Source of the DNA: Clostridium sp. CAG:169
GTDB taxonomy: Bacteria > Bacillota > Clostridia > Oscillospirales > Ruminococcaceae
Length of the DNA stretch: 19,795 nucleotides
Assembly (NCBI GenBank): GCA_000435195.1
Contig: FR880124.1
Span: forward strand, 1-19,795
Reading direction: 5' to 3'
Each line of letters starts with the position of its first letter. Within the stretch, counting starts at the first letter, position 1. Positions 1 to 5,664 of this stretch are shown one piece after another. The notes under the pieces were generated by a model that was not told the origin of the DNA, did not search any database, and saw nothing but the letters and a program-made list of their open reading frames with translations. Both the position numbers and the translations under genes were made by a program.

Positions 1-786
1 ATGTTCTGGTTTTATCTCTGTCTTGGGATGGTGATTCTGGCAGCGCTGCTGTTGACTGCCGGTGTGTGCATTTGGGTCTATCAGGATGCAAAGGAGCGCG
101 GAGAACGCGCCTGGCTGTGGGTGCTGATTATCTTGATTTCATCGCCGTTGCTGGGTGGTCTGGTCTATCTGATTGCCCGCAGGGAGGAGCGACGACCCTG
201 CCGCTTTTGCGGGTGGATGCTGGAAAGGGATTCCCACTATTGCAGCCACTGTGGCAAGCAGTTCCCCTTCTGTGAGCCGGGCAGCGGATATAAGGAGGAC
301 CTGATGCTCGAGCACCCAAAGCAGAAAAAGCGCAACCGCCGCTACCTTGCGTTGACTGCTGCCAGTGCCGTGATGATGGTGCTGTCTTTGGTGGGGATGA
401 TTTTCTTTGCCGTCCATTCGTCGGGCTGGGAGCCGGAGTGGAACAGCGGCTGGGTGATGATGAATCTGGAAAGCAACAGCGGCGGCAGTTGGTCCTTCCG
501 GTACAGTCGGGCAAGTGAAAATTATTACACCTCTTCCCGATTTACACTGGAGGACCCGCAGCGGCAGCAGCTGGCGGTCGACCTTCAGTTTGAGCAGGGG
601 GAATGGATGCGGATGCAGATTACCCAGCAGACCCGGGACGGAAGGACGCTGGAGCGGGAGAGCAGGGTGACTTCGGACGAAAATACCCAGTATTTTTCCT
701 TGGAAGGTTTTGAAGAGGGGACCATCAAGGTGCGGTTTTATAACAATGGAGTCAGCGGGGTAAAAGCGCAGGTGCAGGTGGCTTGA
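1..786 (+). CDS. Zinc-ribbon integral membrane protein, unknown function
   Basis: This 261-residue protein has two N-terminal hydrophobic segments at about residues 5-27 and 38-60. A short zinc ribbon follows (C67-x2-C70 ... C81-x2-C84), then a third membrane segment at about 115-138. The C-terminal part of about 120 residues is polar, rich in Ser, Tyr and Gln, and probably beta-rich. The first segment plus the charged 'WVYQDAKERG' turn resembles the PLDc_N-like or phage-holin-like hairpin often fused to zinc ribbons in Clostridia. The layout suggests a cytoplasmic or juxtamembrane zinc ribbon and an extracytoplasmic C-terminal domain. The ATG lies at base 1, so its ribosome binding site and a possible upstream start cannot be seen. 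The stop codon overlaps the -35 box of the next gene's promoter. I cannot assign a function; a membrane sensor or envelope-stress role would be a guess. Confidence 0.75.
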   Translation: MFWFYLCLGMVILAALLLTAGVCIWVYQDAKERGERAWLWVLIILISSPLLGGLVYLIARREERRPCRFCGWMLERDSHYCSHCGKQFPFCEPGSGYKEDLMLEHPKQKKRNRRYLALTAASAVMMVLSLVGMIFFAVHSSGWEPEWNSGWVMMNLESNSGGSWSFRYSRASENYYTSSRFTLEDPQRQQLAVDLQFEQGEWMRMQITQQTRDGRTLERESRVTSDENTQYFSLEGFEEGTIKVRFYNNGVSGVKAQVQVA

Positions 787-811
787 CAAATGCCCGTCGG
801 TCTGTTATACC
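783..811 (+). promoter_or_regulatory. Sigma-A-type promoter of the hutD-family gene
   Basis: TTGACA at 783-788 is separated by 17 nt from TATACC at 806-811, with an extended -10 TG at 803-804. The -35 box overlaps the stop codon of the upstream gene. The expected transcription start is near 818, giving a leader of about 58 nt before the GTG at 876. An inverted repeat of GAGGTA (813-818) and TACCTC (826-831) sits just after the -10 and could be an operator. Confidence 0.6.
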
Positions 812-875
812 AGAGGTAAAAGCCGTACCTCGTCTGTAAGGCGAGCAAGCGGGCAAGGAAAGGGGAGCAAATCAG

Positions 876-1433
876 GTGGAAATCATCAAACCGGAGGAGT
901 ACGCGGTATCCGAGTGGGCAGGAGGAAAGACCACCCAGCTGTACATTTATCCGCAGGGGAACGAGTATGCCAAACGAAACTTTTTGCTGCGCATCAGCAG
1001 CGCAACGGTGGAGTGCGAGCGTTCGGAGTTTACCAGCCTGCCGCAGGTGGAGCGAATCATCCTGCCGCTGAGCGGTTCACTGCATCTGTTCTATGAGGGA
1101 CACGGGGAAAAGAAGCTGGAGCCGTTTGAACAGGACCGCTTTGACGGCGGCTGGAAAACGGTGAGTGTCGGCAGAGCGACCGATTTTAATGTCATGCTGC
1201 GGGAAGGGACACAGGCACAGGTCCGGCTGCTGGATGTAAACCCAAACGAACAGGCATCGGTTGAGGTGGCTGCAAACGGTTTGACCGCGGTATTCGCCGC
1301 GCAGGGAACGGCAGTGGTCGATGGAAAAGCGTTGCCGGAGCGCGGACTGGCGGTCGCAAAGGAAGAAGGAAGCTTCCTTCTGACCGGCGGCAGCGTAGGA
1401 TGCAGATTGCTGTGCGTAGAGGTTCAATTTTAA
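876..1433 (+). CDS. HutD/Ves family cupin-like protein
   Basis: The 185-residue product matches the HutD/Ves family over its whole length. The conserved 'WAGGKTTQLYIYP' block is at residues 14-26, 'RISSATV' at 39-45 and 'FTSLPQVERIILPLSG' at 52-67. These proteins adopt a bicupin-like barrel. HutD is linked to histidine utilisation in proteobacteria and Ves to a cold-induced phenotype in E. coli, but the biochemical role is not settled. No hut genes are adjacent, so a histidine link is not supported here. The start is GTG, preceded by AAGGGGAG at about 859-866. It is a single-gene transcription unit with its own promoter (783-811) and terminator (1438-1468). The family call is firm, the function is open. 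Confidence 0.85.
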   Translation: MEIIKPEEYAVSEWAGGKTTQLYIYPQGNEYAKRNFLLRISSATVECERSEFTSLPQVERIILPLSGSLHLFYEGHGEKKLEPFEQDRFDGGWKTVSVGRATDFNVMLREGTQAQVRLLDVNPNEQASVEVAANGLTAVFAAQGTAVVDGKALPERGLAVAKEEGSFLLTGGSVGCRLLCVEVQF

Positions 1434-1437
1434 CGAG

Positions 1438-1468
1438 AAAAAAGAGGGCAGGAATGTCCTCTTTTTTT
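1438..1468 (+). terminator. Intrinsic terminator after the hutD-family gene
   Basis: An A6-GAGG arm (1438-1447) can pair with CCTC-T6 (1458-1467) around a 10-nt loop, and the T run continues to 1468. It starts 5 nt after the stop codon at 1433 and lies just upstream of the next promoter. The A-rich left arm may also allow weak bidirectional function. Confidence 0.75.
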
Positions 1469-1469
1469 A

Positions 1470-1498
1470 TTGACAAATGATACTATACTATATATAAT
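1470..1498 (+). promoter_or_regulatory. Consensus sigma-A promoter of the padR operon, with repeated operator-like motif
   Basis: TTGACA (1470-1475), a 17-nt spacer and TATAAT (1493-1498) form a perfect consensus promoter. The octamer ATACTATA occurs three times around it, at 1480-1487, 1485-1492 and 1499-1506. The segment 1484-1506 is an imperfect dyad. PadR proteins often autorepress through AT-rich dyads overlapping their own promoter, so this is the likely binding site of the downstream regulator (inference). Confidence 0.75.
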
Positions 1499-1531
1499 AT
1501 ACTATAACATGAAAAATAAGGAGAGGTGAAG

Positions 1532-1849
1532 ATGGCATTTCAGTTGGGTTCAGCGCTGCTGGATGCCTGCGTGCTGGCAATCGTGATGCGGGAGGACACC
1601 TATGGGTACAAACTGACACAGGAGGTCAAACAGATTATGAATGTGTCGGAATCGACCCTCTATCCGGTTTTGCGCCGCTTGCAGAAGGACGGGTATCTGA
1701 CGACCTATGACCGACCGTATCAGGGACGAAATCGGCGGTATTATTCGGTGACCCCCAGCGGGAGGGAGCAGTTCTGGCAGTTTTACGATCAATGGAGACA
1801 GCTGAGGGATAAAATTGACGGCATTATGGACGGAGGGATCAATGGATGA
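1532..1849 (+). CDS. PadR family transcriptional regulator
   Basis: The product is a 105-residue winged-helix protein of the short PadR subfamily. Helices at residues 7-37 lead to the recognition helix 'ESTLYPVLRRLQKDG' (40-54), then a beta wing with 'RNRRYYSVTPSG' (66-77), and a C-terminal dimerisation helix (78-99). ATG 1532 is chosen over an in-frame GTG at 1526 because AAGGAG (1518-1523) is 8 nt from the ATG but only 2 nt from the GTG. The stop overlaps the next start as ATGA (1846-1849), so translation of the two is coupled. In this family the regulator usually represses its own operon and is released by a small molecule or envelope stress; the ligand is unknown here. Confidence 0.9.
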   Translation: MAFQLGSALLDACVLAIVMREDTYGYKLTQEVKQIMNVSESTLYPVLRRLQKDGYLTTYDRPYQGRNRRYYSVTPSGREQFWQFYDQWRQLRDKIDGIMDGGING

Positions 1850-2379
1850 CCAAAGAGGAGTACATCAGAGAGCTGAGAGCGCGCATTTCCCATCTACCGA
1901 AGGAGGAGCAGGAGTCGGCGCTGCGGTATTATATGGAATATCTGGAGGATGCCGGTGATCGCCCGATGGAGCAGATCATCGAGGAGCTTGGTACGCCGCA
2001 GCAGGTTGCAGAGCGCATCATTGCAGACTGTGACCAGAGCGCAGTCGAAGAAAAATCTGCCCACACCGGATGTGTGCTGGGAACGTTGGCGGTGGTGACC
2101 AGTCCGGTTTGGCTGCTGGTGCTGTTTGTGGCAGGTATTCTGGGTGCGACTCTGTTGTTTACCATCGCTTTGCTCATCTTTGTCTTTGGAGTGGTTGCGC
2201 TGGCACTCATCGGGGTAGGCATCTGGTCGCTGACCCTTTATCCAGCAACCGGAATTGCGGTGCTGGGCGGTGCGCTGATCTGTGCGGGTTTGACGCTGCT
2301 GTGTGTCGCACTGTTCTGGTGGGCAGCCGGTGCGGTCAAATCGGTCTGGAGGACGATAAGACAAAGAAAAAGCGTTTGA
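1846..2379 (+). CDS. DUF1700 (HAAS-domain) membrane protein
   Basis: The product has 177 residues. The N-terminal 65 residues form the helical HAAS/DUF1700 signature: 'MTKEEYIRELRARISHLP', then 'ALRYYMEYLEDAG' and 'EELGTPQQVAERI'. Three hydrophobic segments follow at about residues 77-100, 101-123 and 139-161, with a basic C-terminal tail. DUF1700 proteins are almost always found directly after a PadR regulator and before a DUF4097 protein, as here. They are thought to sit in the membrane and work with or antagonise the PadR protein, though the mechanism is not established. It overlaps padR by 4 nt, which points to stoichiometric expression. Confidence 0.88.
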   Translation: MTKEEYIRELRARISHLPKEEQESALRYYMEYLEDAGDRPMEQIIEELGTPQQVAERIIADCDQSAVEEKSAHTGCVLGTLAVVTSPVWLLVLFVAGILGATLLFTIALLIFVFGVVALALIGVGIWSLTLYPATGIAVLGGALICAGLTLLCVALFWWAAGAVKSVWRTIRQRKSV

Positions 2380-2411
2380 TGAGGGCGCATGCAAGATAAG
2401 GGGGATACAGG

Positions 2412-3260
2412 ATGAAAGGTTCGACAAAGCTTTTGATTGTAGCGGCGGCATTGCTGGTCGCAGGAATTCTTCTAAGCGCCATCGGTTACGGATTGGGTGC
2501 GATGACCCTGACCTGGGGGGAGGACGGATTGACCATCGACCCGACCCAAAGGGCAGGGATCGGTCTGGCAACGCTGGACTTGCAGGAGGACATCCTGCCT
2601 TCCGGCGCGAAAACCGAAATCGACATCCGGCTGGATGGAGCGGTCAGGGAGCTGGAGGTGGAAGGCAGCGTCGGCAGCATCGAGGTGCAGCCGGGAGAGG
2701 ACTGGTCGCTGGAGGGGTATGACCTGACGGCGCCGCAGCGGTTGCAGTACCAATTTTCAGACGGCAAGCTGACGGTCAGCTACGACCTGTCTAAAATCAA
2801 GACGGATGGCAGGAACCGGCAGGACCGCATCCTTCTGACCTATCCGCAATCGTTGCAGCTGGATGAATTTATTCTGGACGGCGGTGTGGGAGAAGCCTGC
2901 ATCCAGAAGATTAGCAGCAAGGAGATGGAGCTGGTCGCAGGGGTCGGAAGTGTTGAAGCGAACGAGGTTCAGGTCAGCGAAAAGCTGGAGGTGTACGGCG
3001 GAGTTGGAGCGGTTCAGGTCAGCGGCAGCTTCGGCGGCGAAATCGAGCTGAGCGGCGGTGTGGGTGAAATCAGCCTGACTGTGCAGGGAGCGCAAGAGGA
3101 CGAATTTGACTGCCACATCGACAGCGGCGTGGGACAAATCCGTTTTGGCGGCAAGAATGTGGGACTGCTGGACGAAGAATATACCGTTGAGCAGGGTCGT
3201 GAAAAGAGCATCTCGGTGGATGGCGGTGTCGGAGACATCGGGGTTTATTTTGAAAAATAG
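2412..3260 (+). CDS. DUF4097 family beta-repeat protein with N-terminal membrane anchor
   Basis: The 282-residue product has one N-terminal hydrophobic segment (about residues 6-28) acting as a signal anchor. The rest is beta-rich and matches the DUF4097 ('putative adhesin') type. A GVG tripeptide recurs at residues 158, 177, 197, 216, 239 and 272, spaced about 19-33 residues apart. This is what a right-handed beta-helix with one short rung per repeat would give. The start ATG is preceded by a G-rich site (about 2399-2404). It is the third gene of the PadR/DUF1700/DUF4097 operon and is followed at once by a terminator. The likely location is the outer face of the membrane; the role (envelope sensing or scaffolding) is inferred only. 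Confidence 0.82.
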   Translation: MKGSTKLLIVAAALLVAGILLSAIGYGLGAMTLTWGEDGLTIDPTQRAGIGLATLDLQEDILPSGAKTEIDIRLDGAVRELEVEGSVGSIEVQPGEDWSLEGYDLTAPQRLQYQFSDGKLTVSYDLSKIKTDGRNRQDRILLTYPQSLQLDEFILDGGVGEACIQKISSKEMELVAGVGSVEANEVQVSEKLEVYGGVGAVQVSGSFGGEIELSGGVGEISLTVQGAQEDEFDCHIDSGVGQIRFGGKNVGLLDEEYTVEQGREKSISVDGGVGDIGVYFEK

Positions 3261-3262
3261 AC

Positions 3263-3299
3263 AAACAGGCAGCAGGCGCTTTGCACTGCTGCCTGTTTT
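3263..3299 (+). terminator. Strong intrinsic terminator after the DUF4097 gene
   Basis: A perfect 13-bp stem is formed by AAACAGGCAGCAG (3263-3275) and its complement at 3286-3298, with a 10-nt loop. The T tract is short (TTTT, inside and just after the stem). It begins 3 nt after the stop codon and closes the PadR operon. Confidence 0.85.
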
Positions 3300-3360
3300 A
3301 GTAAAGAGGATGAAAAGACAGAAAAGTTTTAGCAGGAAAGGAAAATCGACCGTTTAGCGC

Positions 3361-3390
3361 TTGTCATAGCGGTGGAAATGATGGTATGAT
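3361..3390 (+). promoter_or_regulatory. Probable promoter of the lipoprotein gene
   Basis: TTGTCA (3361-3366), an 18-nt spacer and TATGAT (3385-3390) with an extended TG at 3382-3383 lie about 65 nt before the lipoprotein start. They fall in the only non-coding stretch between the upstream terminator and that gene. The match is good but not perfect. Confidence 0.5.
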
Positions 3391-3456
3391 AATTAGATAA
3401 GAAGAAAACAGATGCGTTTGCTTTGATAGATGGAAAACAACAGAGGAGTCATAGCC

Positions 3457-4788
3457 ATGAAAAAAGTACAGTTTACAGCAGCTTTGCTTGCTTTGATGTT
3501 GGCGCTGGGAGGATGCAGCGGGACAACGGTGGGAGAGTCGCAGTCGGCTCAGTCCAGCCAGTCGATTACGGTGGGAGAATCACAAGAAGAGCAGGATGAA
3601 CAGGTTTTGTCTGCCGAGAGGATTCCAACCGAACTGGAGGGAGAAGGGGTCTTTGTGGACCGTTGGCAGGATTGGGACAGGGAGACCTTGCCTTCACAGT
3701 ATCTTACGGAGGTGGACGATACCCTTTTGCGCCTGGTCGAGCAGGTGCAGAAGGTCAGTGCGGATGCAGAGCCGGCGGATTTATTTGACGGAATCGAGCA
3801 TGCAGGAACCAGCCGCCTGCTGCGGGTAGCATTGGAAAAGACACCGGCAATCGATTTGCAATTCCAGATGACCCGCGACAGCGAAGGAAACTTGCAGGCA
3901 GAAAGCGACAGCTATCCCGACCATGTGCTGACTGCTCTTCTGCAAAACGAGCAGGAGGAGGGCAGAGACCTGCGGGAATTTTACTACCAGGAGGATGTAG
4001 CGGCAGTGTACAGCCATCTGTTTGGCTCGGGACGGGCGCTCAGCTTCCAGGACCAGTGCCCTTCCTATTATTATTACGCACGCGAAGGGGTCTTTGCACA
4101 CAAAGGAGATCGTATCCAGACACAGGTCTGGCCGATGGTAGTCCGCTATGACGATGGAGAAACGACAGCAACCGTTGATCTGCTGCTGACCGAGATACAG
4201 GGCAGCGACAAACCGCTGCTGTACCACAAGGCAGAAGGCGGAACGGTGGAACTGACCGCGTCAAACTATCAGCAGGAGCTGGAAGGGGAACCGGTTTACC
4301 GCTATACCTTCCAAAAGCAGGGGGAGCAGCTGATTTTAAGCGGGATCCGTCAGGTCGGTGTGCTTGCCGAAGGTGCTGCCGGAGTGGATGACGCGGCACT
4401 GCCGCTGGAGGAGCAGGGACCGCAGCTGCAAACACCGGAGCGGGTGATGATTTCCTCGGAGGATATGCAGCACCAGCTGGACTTGCAGAAGGAATATGAG
4501 GAGAGCACAGCTGTGGAGTATTTAATGGAGCTGCTGGGACAGGCACAGCAGGTCAGCAGCGCAGCCGCCTCTCAGGTGCTGGCAGGCAACGGTTCCCGCA
4601 CGCTGACCATGACGTTGGGCTATACCGAGGGTCAGGAGGTCGTGCTGAATGTGATGAGTCAGGGCTATCTGCCCGGCGTGGAAGAAAGCTATATGACCTT
4701 TAGCCTGGGTTCCAAACAATTTGTTCTGCCGCAGGAAAGCTATGCGGATTTTACAAATTGCATCAACACCTGCCGTTTGGCACAATAA
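3457..4788 (+). CDS. Putative lipoprotein of unknown function
   Basis: The 443-residue product has a clear lipoprotein signal peptide: 'MKK', a hydrophobic core and an LGGC lipobox with the lipidated cysteine at residue 20. A Ser/Gln/Glu-rich linker follows, in which 'TVGESQ' occurs twice. The remaining 390 residues or so are acidic and contain no domain that I recognise. The start ATG 3457 is preferred over the in-frame ATG at 3430 because GAGGAG (3443-3448) lies 8 nt upstream and the signal peptide starts exactly there. The protein should be anchored on the outer face of the cell membrane. It is monocistronic, between its own promoter and a terminator at 4801. Confidence 0.8.
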   Translation: MKKVQFTAALLALMLALGGCSGTTVGESQSAQSSQSITVGESQEEQDEQVLSAERIPTELEGEGVFVDRWQDWDRETLPSQYLTEVDDTLLRLVEQVQKVSADAEPADLFDGIEHAGTSRLLRVALEKTPAIDLQFQMTRDSEGNLQAESDSYPDHVLTALLQNEQEEGRDLREFYYQEDVAAVYSHLFGSGRALSFQDQCPSYYYYAREGVFAHKGDRIQTQVWPMVVRYDDGETTATVDLLLTEIQGSDKPLLYHKAEGGTVELTASNYQQELEGEPVYRYTFQKQGEQLILSGIRQVGVLAEGAAGVDDAALPLEEQGPQLQTPERVMISSEDMQHQLDLQKEYEESTAVEYLMELLGQAQQVSSAAASQVLAGNGSRTLTMTLGYTEGQEVVLNVMSQGYLPGVEESYMTFSLGSKQFVLPQESYADFTNCINTCRLAQ

Positions 4789-4800
4789 ATAAAGGGAAGA

Positions 4801-4836
4801 AAATACCGCGGGCAAGTTGTTGCCGGCGGTATTTTT
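4801..4836 (+). terminator. Intrinsic terminator after the lipoprotein gene
   Basis: The outer stem AAATACCGC (4801-4809) pairs with GCGGTATTT (4826-4834). After one G-G mismatch, the inner stem GGCAA (4811-4815) pairs with TTGCC (4820-4824) around a GTTG loop. The T run extends to 4836. It insulates the ribosomal operon from upstream transcription. Confidence 0.88.
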
Positions 4837-4875
4837 AGCCTGATCATAATGGAAAACAGAGGGCTTTGTGCAAAC

Positions 4876-4908
4876 TTAACATAAACCTAACCTAGATTTC
4901 TTTAAAAT
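4876..4908 (+). promoter_or_regulatory. Pho-box-like direct repeat with a spaced -10 (tentative)
   Basis: TTAACA (4876-4881), 5 nt and CTAACC (4887-4892) form an 11-bp-step direct repeat like the TTAACA-type boxes bound by PhoP/PhoB. TAAAAT follows at 4903-4908, 10 nt downstream, where a -10 would be in a Pho-dependent promoter. The second half-site has two mismatches and nothing obvious for phosphate uptake is nearby. This is a weak call. Confidence 0.22.
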
Positions 4909-4948
4909 GAACGGAATGGTAGAATCGCTTTTTTCGTCAAAAAAACAC

Positions 4949-4977
4949 TTGCAAACATCGGGGAACTGTTGTATTAT
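4949..4977 (+). promoter_or_regulatory. Main promoter of the S10-spc-alpha operon
   Basis: TTGCAA (4949-4954), a 17-nt spacer and TATTAT (4972-4977) form the best promoter in this gap. A perfect TATAAT (4975-4980) overlaps it but would need a 20-nt spacer. A T6 run (4929-4934) and A7 run (4939-4945) lie immediately upstream, in the position of an UP element that would contact the alpha subunit C-terminal domain. Such an element is typical of strongly expressed ribosomal operons. The start is expected near 4984. Confidence 0.6.
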
Positions 4978-4983
4978 AATTAA

Positions 4984-5352
4984 GCGTGACTGCACAAGAT
5001 ATGCGTTGAAGCGGGAGGTTGCTATCCCAGAGATAGGTAATTTCCGCCGAGTATGTCCGATTTTAAACCGGGCGGCTTTATAAACACGGAAGTAATTCCA
5101 GTCTGACAGACAGTGAAAGCTGTGATTGTCTAAAGTCCCGGGTAAAGCTGCGTAATGGCGGTTTGCCCGATTTTTTATTTAGAAAATCAGGAAACACGCG
5201 GAAGCGTGTTCAAAGCATAGACACTCTGCGATTGAGAAATACAGCGGTGTAGGCAGAAGGTGAGTTTCCACAAAGCACATTTGAGCAATGGGGAAAACGC
5301 AAAAGCCAAAAGACGTCGTCCCACTCAAAAAATGCTTTAAGGAGGCGATGAT
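4984..5352 (+). promoter_or_regulatory. Structured leader RNA of the rpsJ operon
   Basis: About 370 nt lie between the likely transcription start and the rpsJ GTG. Visible elements include a long hairpin at 5011-5047: outer GCGGGA with TTTCCGC, inner CTATC (5022-5026) with GATAG (5032-5036). A GGAA/TTCC hairpin closed by a GTAA tetraloop is at 5088-5099, and an AGACA/TGTCT stem at 5108-5131. Next come the terminator-like hairpin (5139-5176) and a perfect 7-bp stem AACACGC/GCGTGTT with a GGAA tetraloop at 5193-5210. AAAGCAT (5212-5218) could pair with ATGCTTT (5332-5338), which abuts the Shine-Dalgarno sequence. No convincing leader peptide is seen. Such length and structure suggest autogenous control by a ribosomal protein, as L4 exerts on the S10 leader in E. 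coli. The protein acting here is unknown. Confidence 0.6.
5139..5176 (+). terminator. Terminator-like attenuator hairpin inside the rpsJ leader
   Basis: CGGGTAAA (5139-5146) pairs with TTTGCCCG (5162-5169), with one G-T wobble. CTGC (5148-5151) can then pair with GCGG (5158-5161). A T6 tract (5171-5176) follows directly. CCCGG (5137-5141), which includes the start of the left arm, can instead pair with CCGGG (5068-5072) upstream, giving a simple antiterminator. It lies about 155 nt after the likely start and 177 nt before rpsJ, so it would control the whole operon. Confidence 0.55.
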
Positions 5353-5664
5353 GTGGCAGTCAAAGAAAAAATCAGAATCAGACTGAAGGGTTTCGATTAT
5401 CAGTTGGTAGACTCTTCCGCAGCAAAAATCGTTGAGGTGGTAACAAGAACAGGTGCCAGAGTTTCCGGCCCTATTCCGCTGCCAACCGAAAAAGAAATCG
5501 TAACCATCCTGCGTGCTGTTCATAAGTACAAGGATTCCCGCGAACAGTTTGAGATGAGAACCCACAAAAGACTCATTGACGTACTGAGACCAACACAGAA
5601 AACAGTAGAGGCTCTCAAAGGTCTTGAGCTCCCTGCAGGCGTAGAAATCGAAGTAAAACTTTAA
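5353..5664 (+). CDS. rpsJ: 30S ribosomal protein S10
   Basis: S10 is a protein of the 30S head that also partners NusB in transcription antitermination. The 103-residue product is full length, with typical blocks 'IRIRLKGFDYQLVDSSAAKI' and 'GPIPLPTEKEIVTILRAVHK'. The start is GTG at 5353; the ATG triplets at 5348 and 5351 are out of frame. AAGGAGG (5339-5345) lies 7 nt upstream. It is the first gene of the operon, after the structured leader. Its stop is followed by an unusually long 138-nt gap before rplC. Confidence 0.98.
   Translation: MAVKEKIRIRLKGFDYQLVDSSAAKIVEVVTRTGARVSGPIPLPTEKEIVTILRAVHKYKDSREQFEMRTHKRLIDVLRPTQKTVEALKGLELPAGVEIEVKL

Noticed and set aside
3106..3357. Plus-strand reading frame across the end of the DUF4097 gene and its terminator
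   Set aside because: It overlaps a well-supported gene in another frame, runs through a strong terminator hairpin and has no binding site.
5013..5036. GGGAGG followed by TTG in the rpsJ leader as a short leader peptide
   Set aside because: The TTG touches the binding site with no spacing and the reading stops after five codons. It fits better as part of a hairpin.
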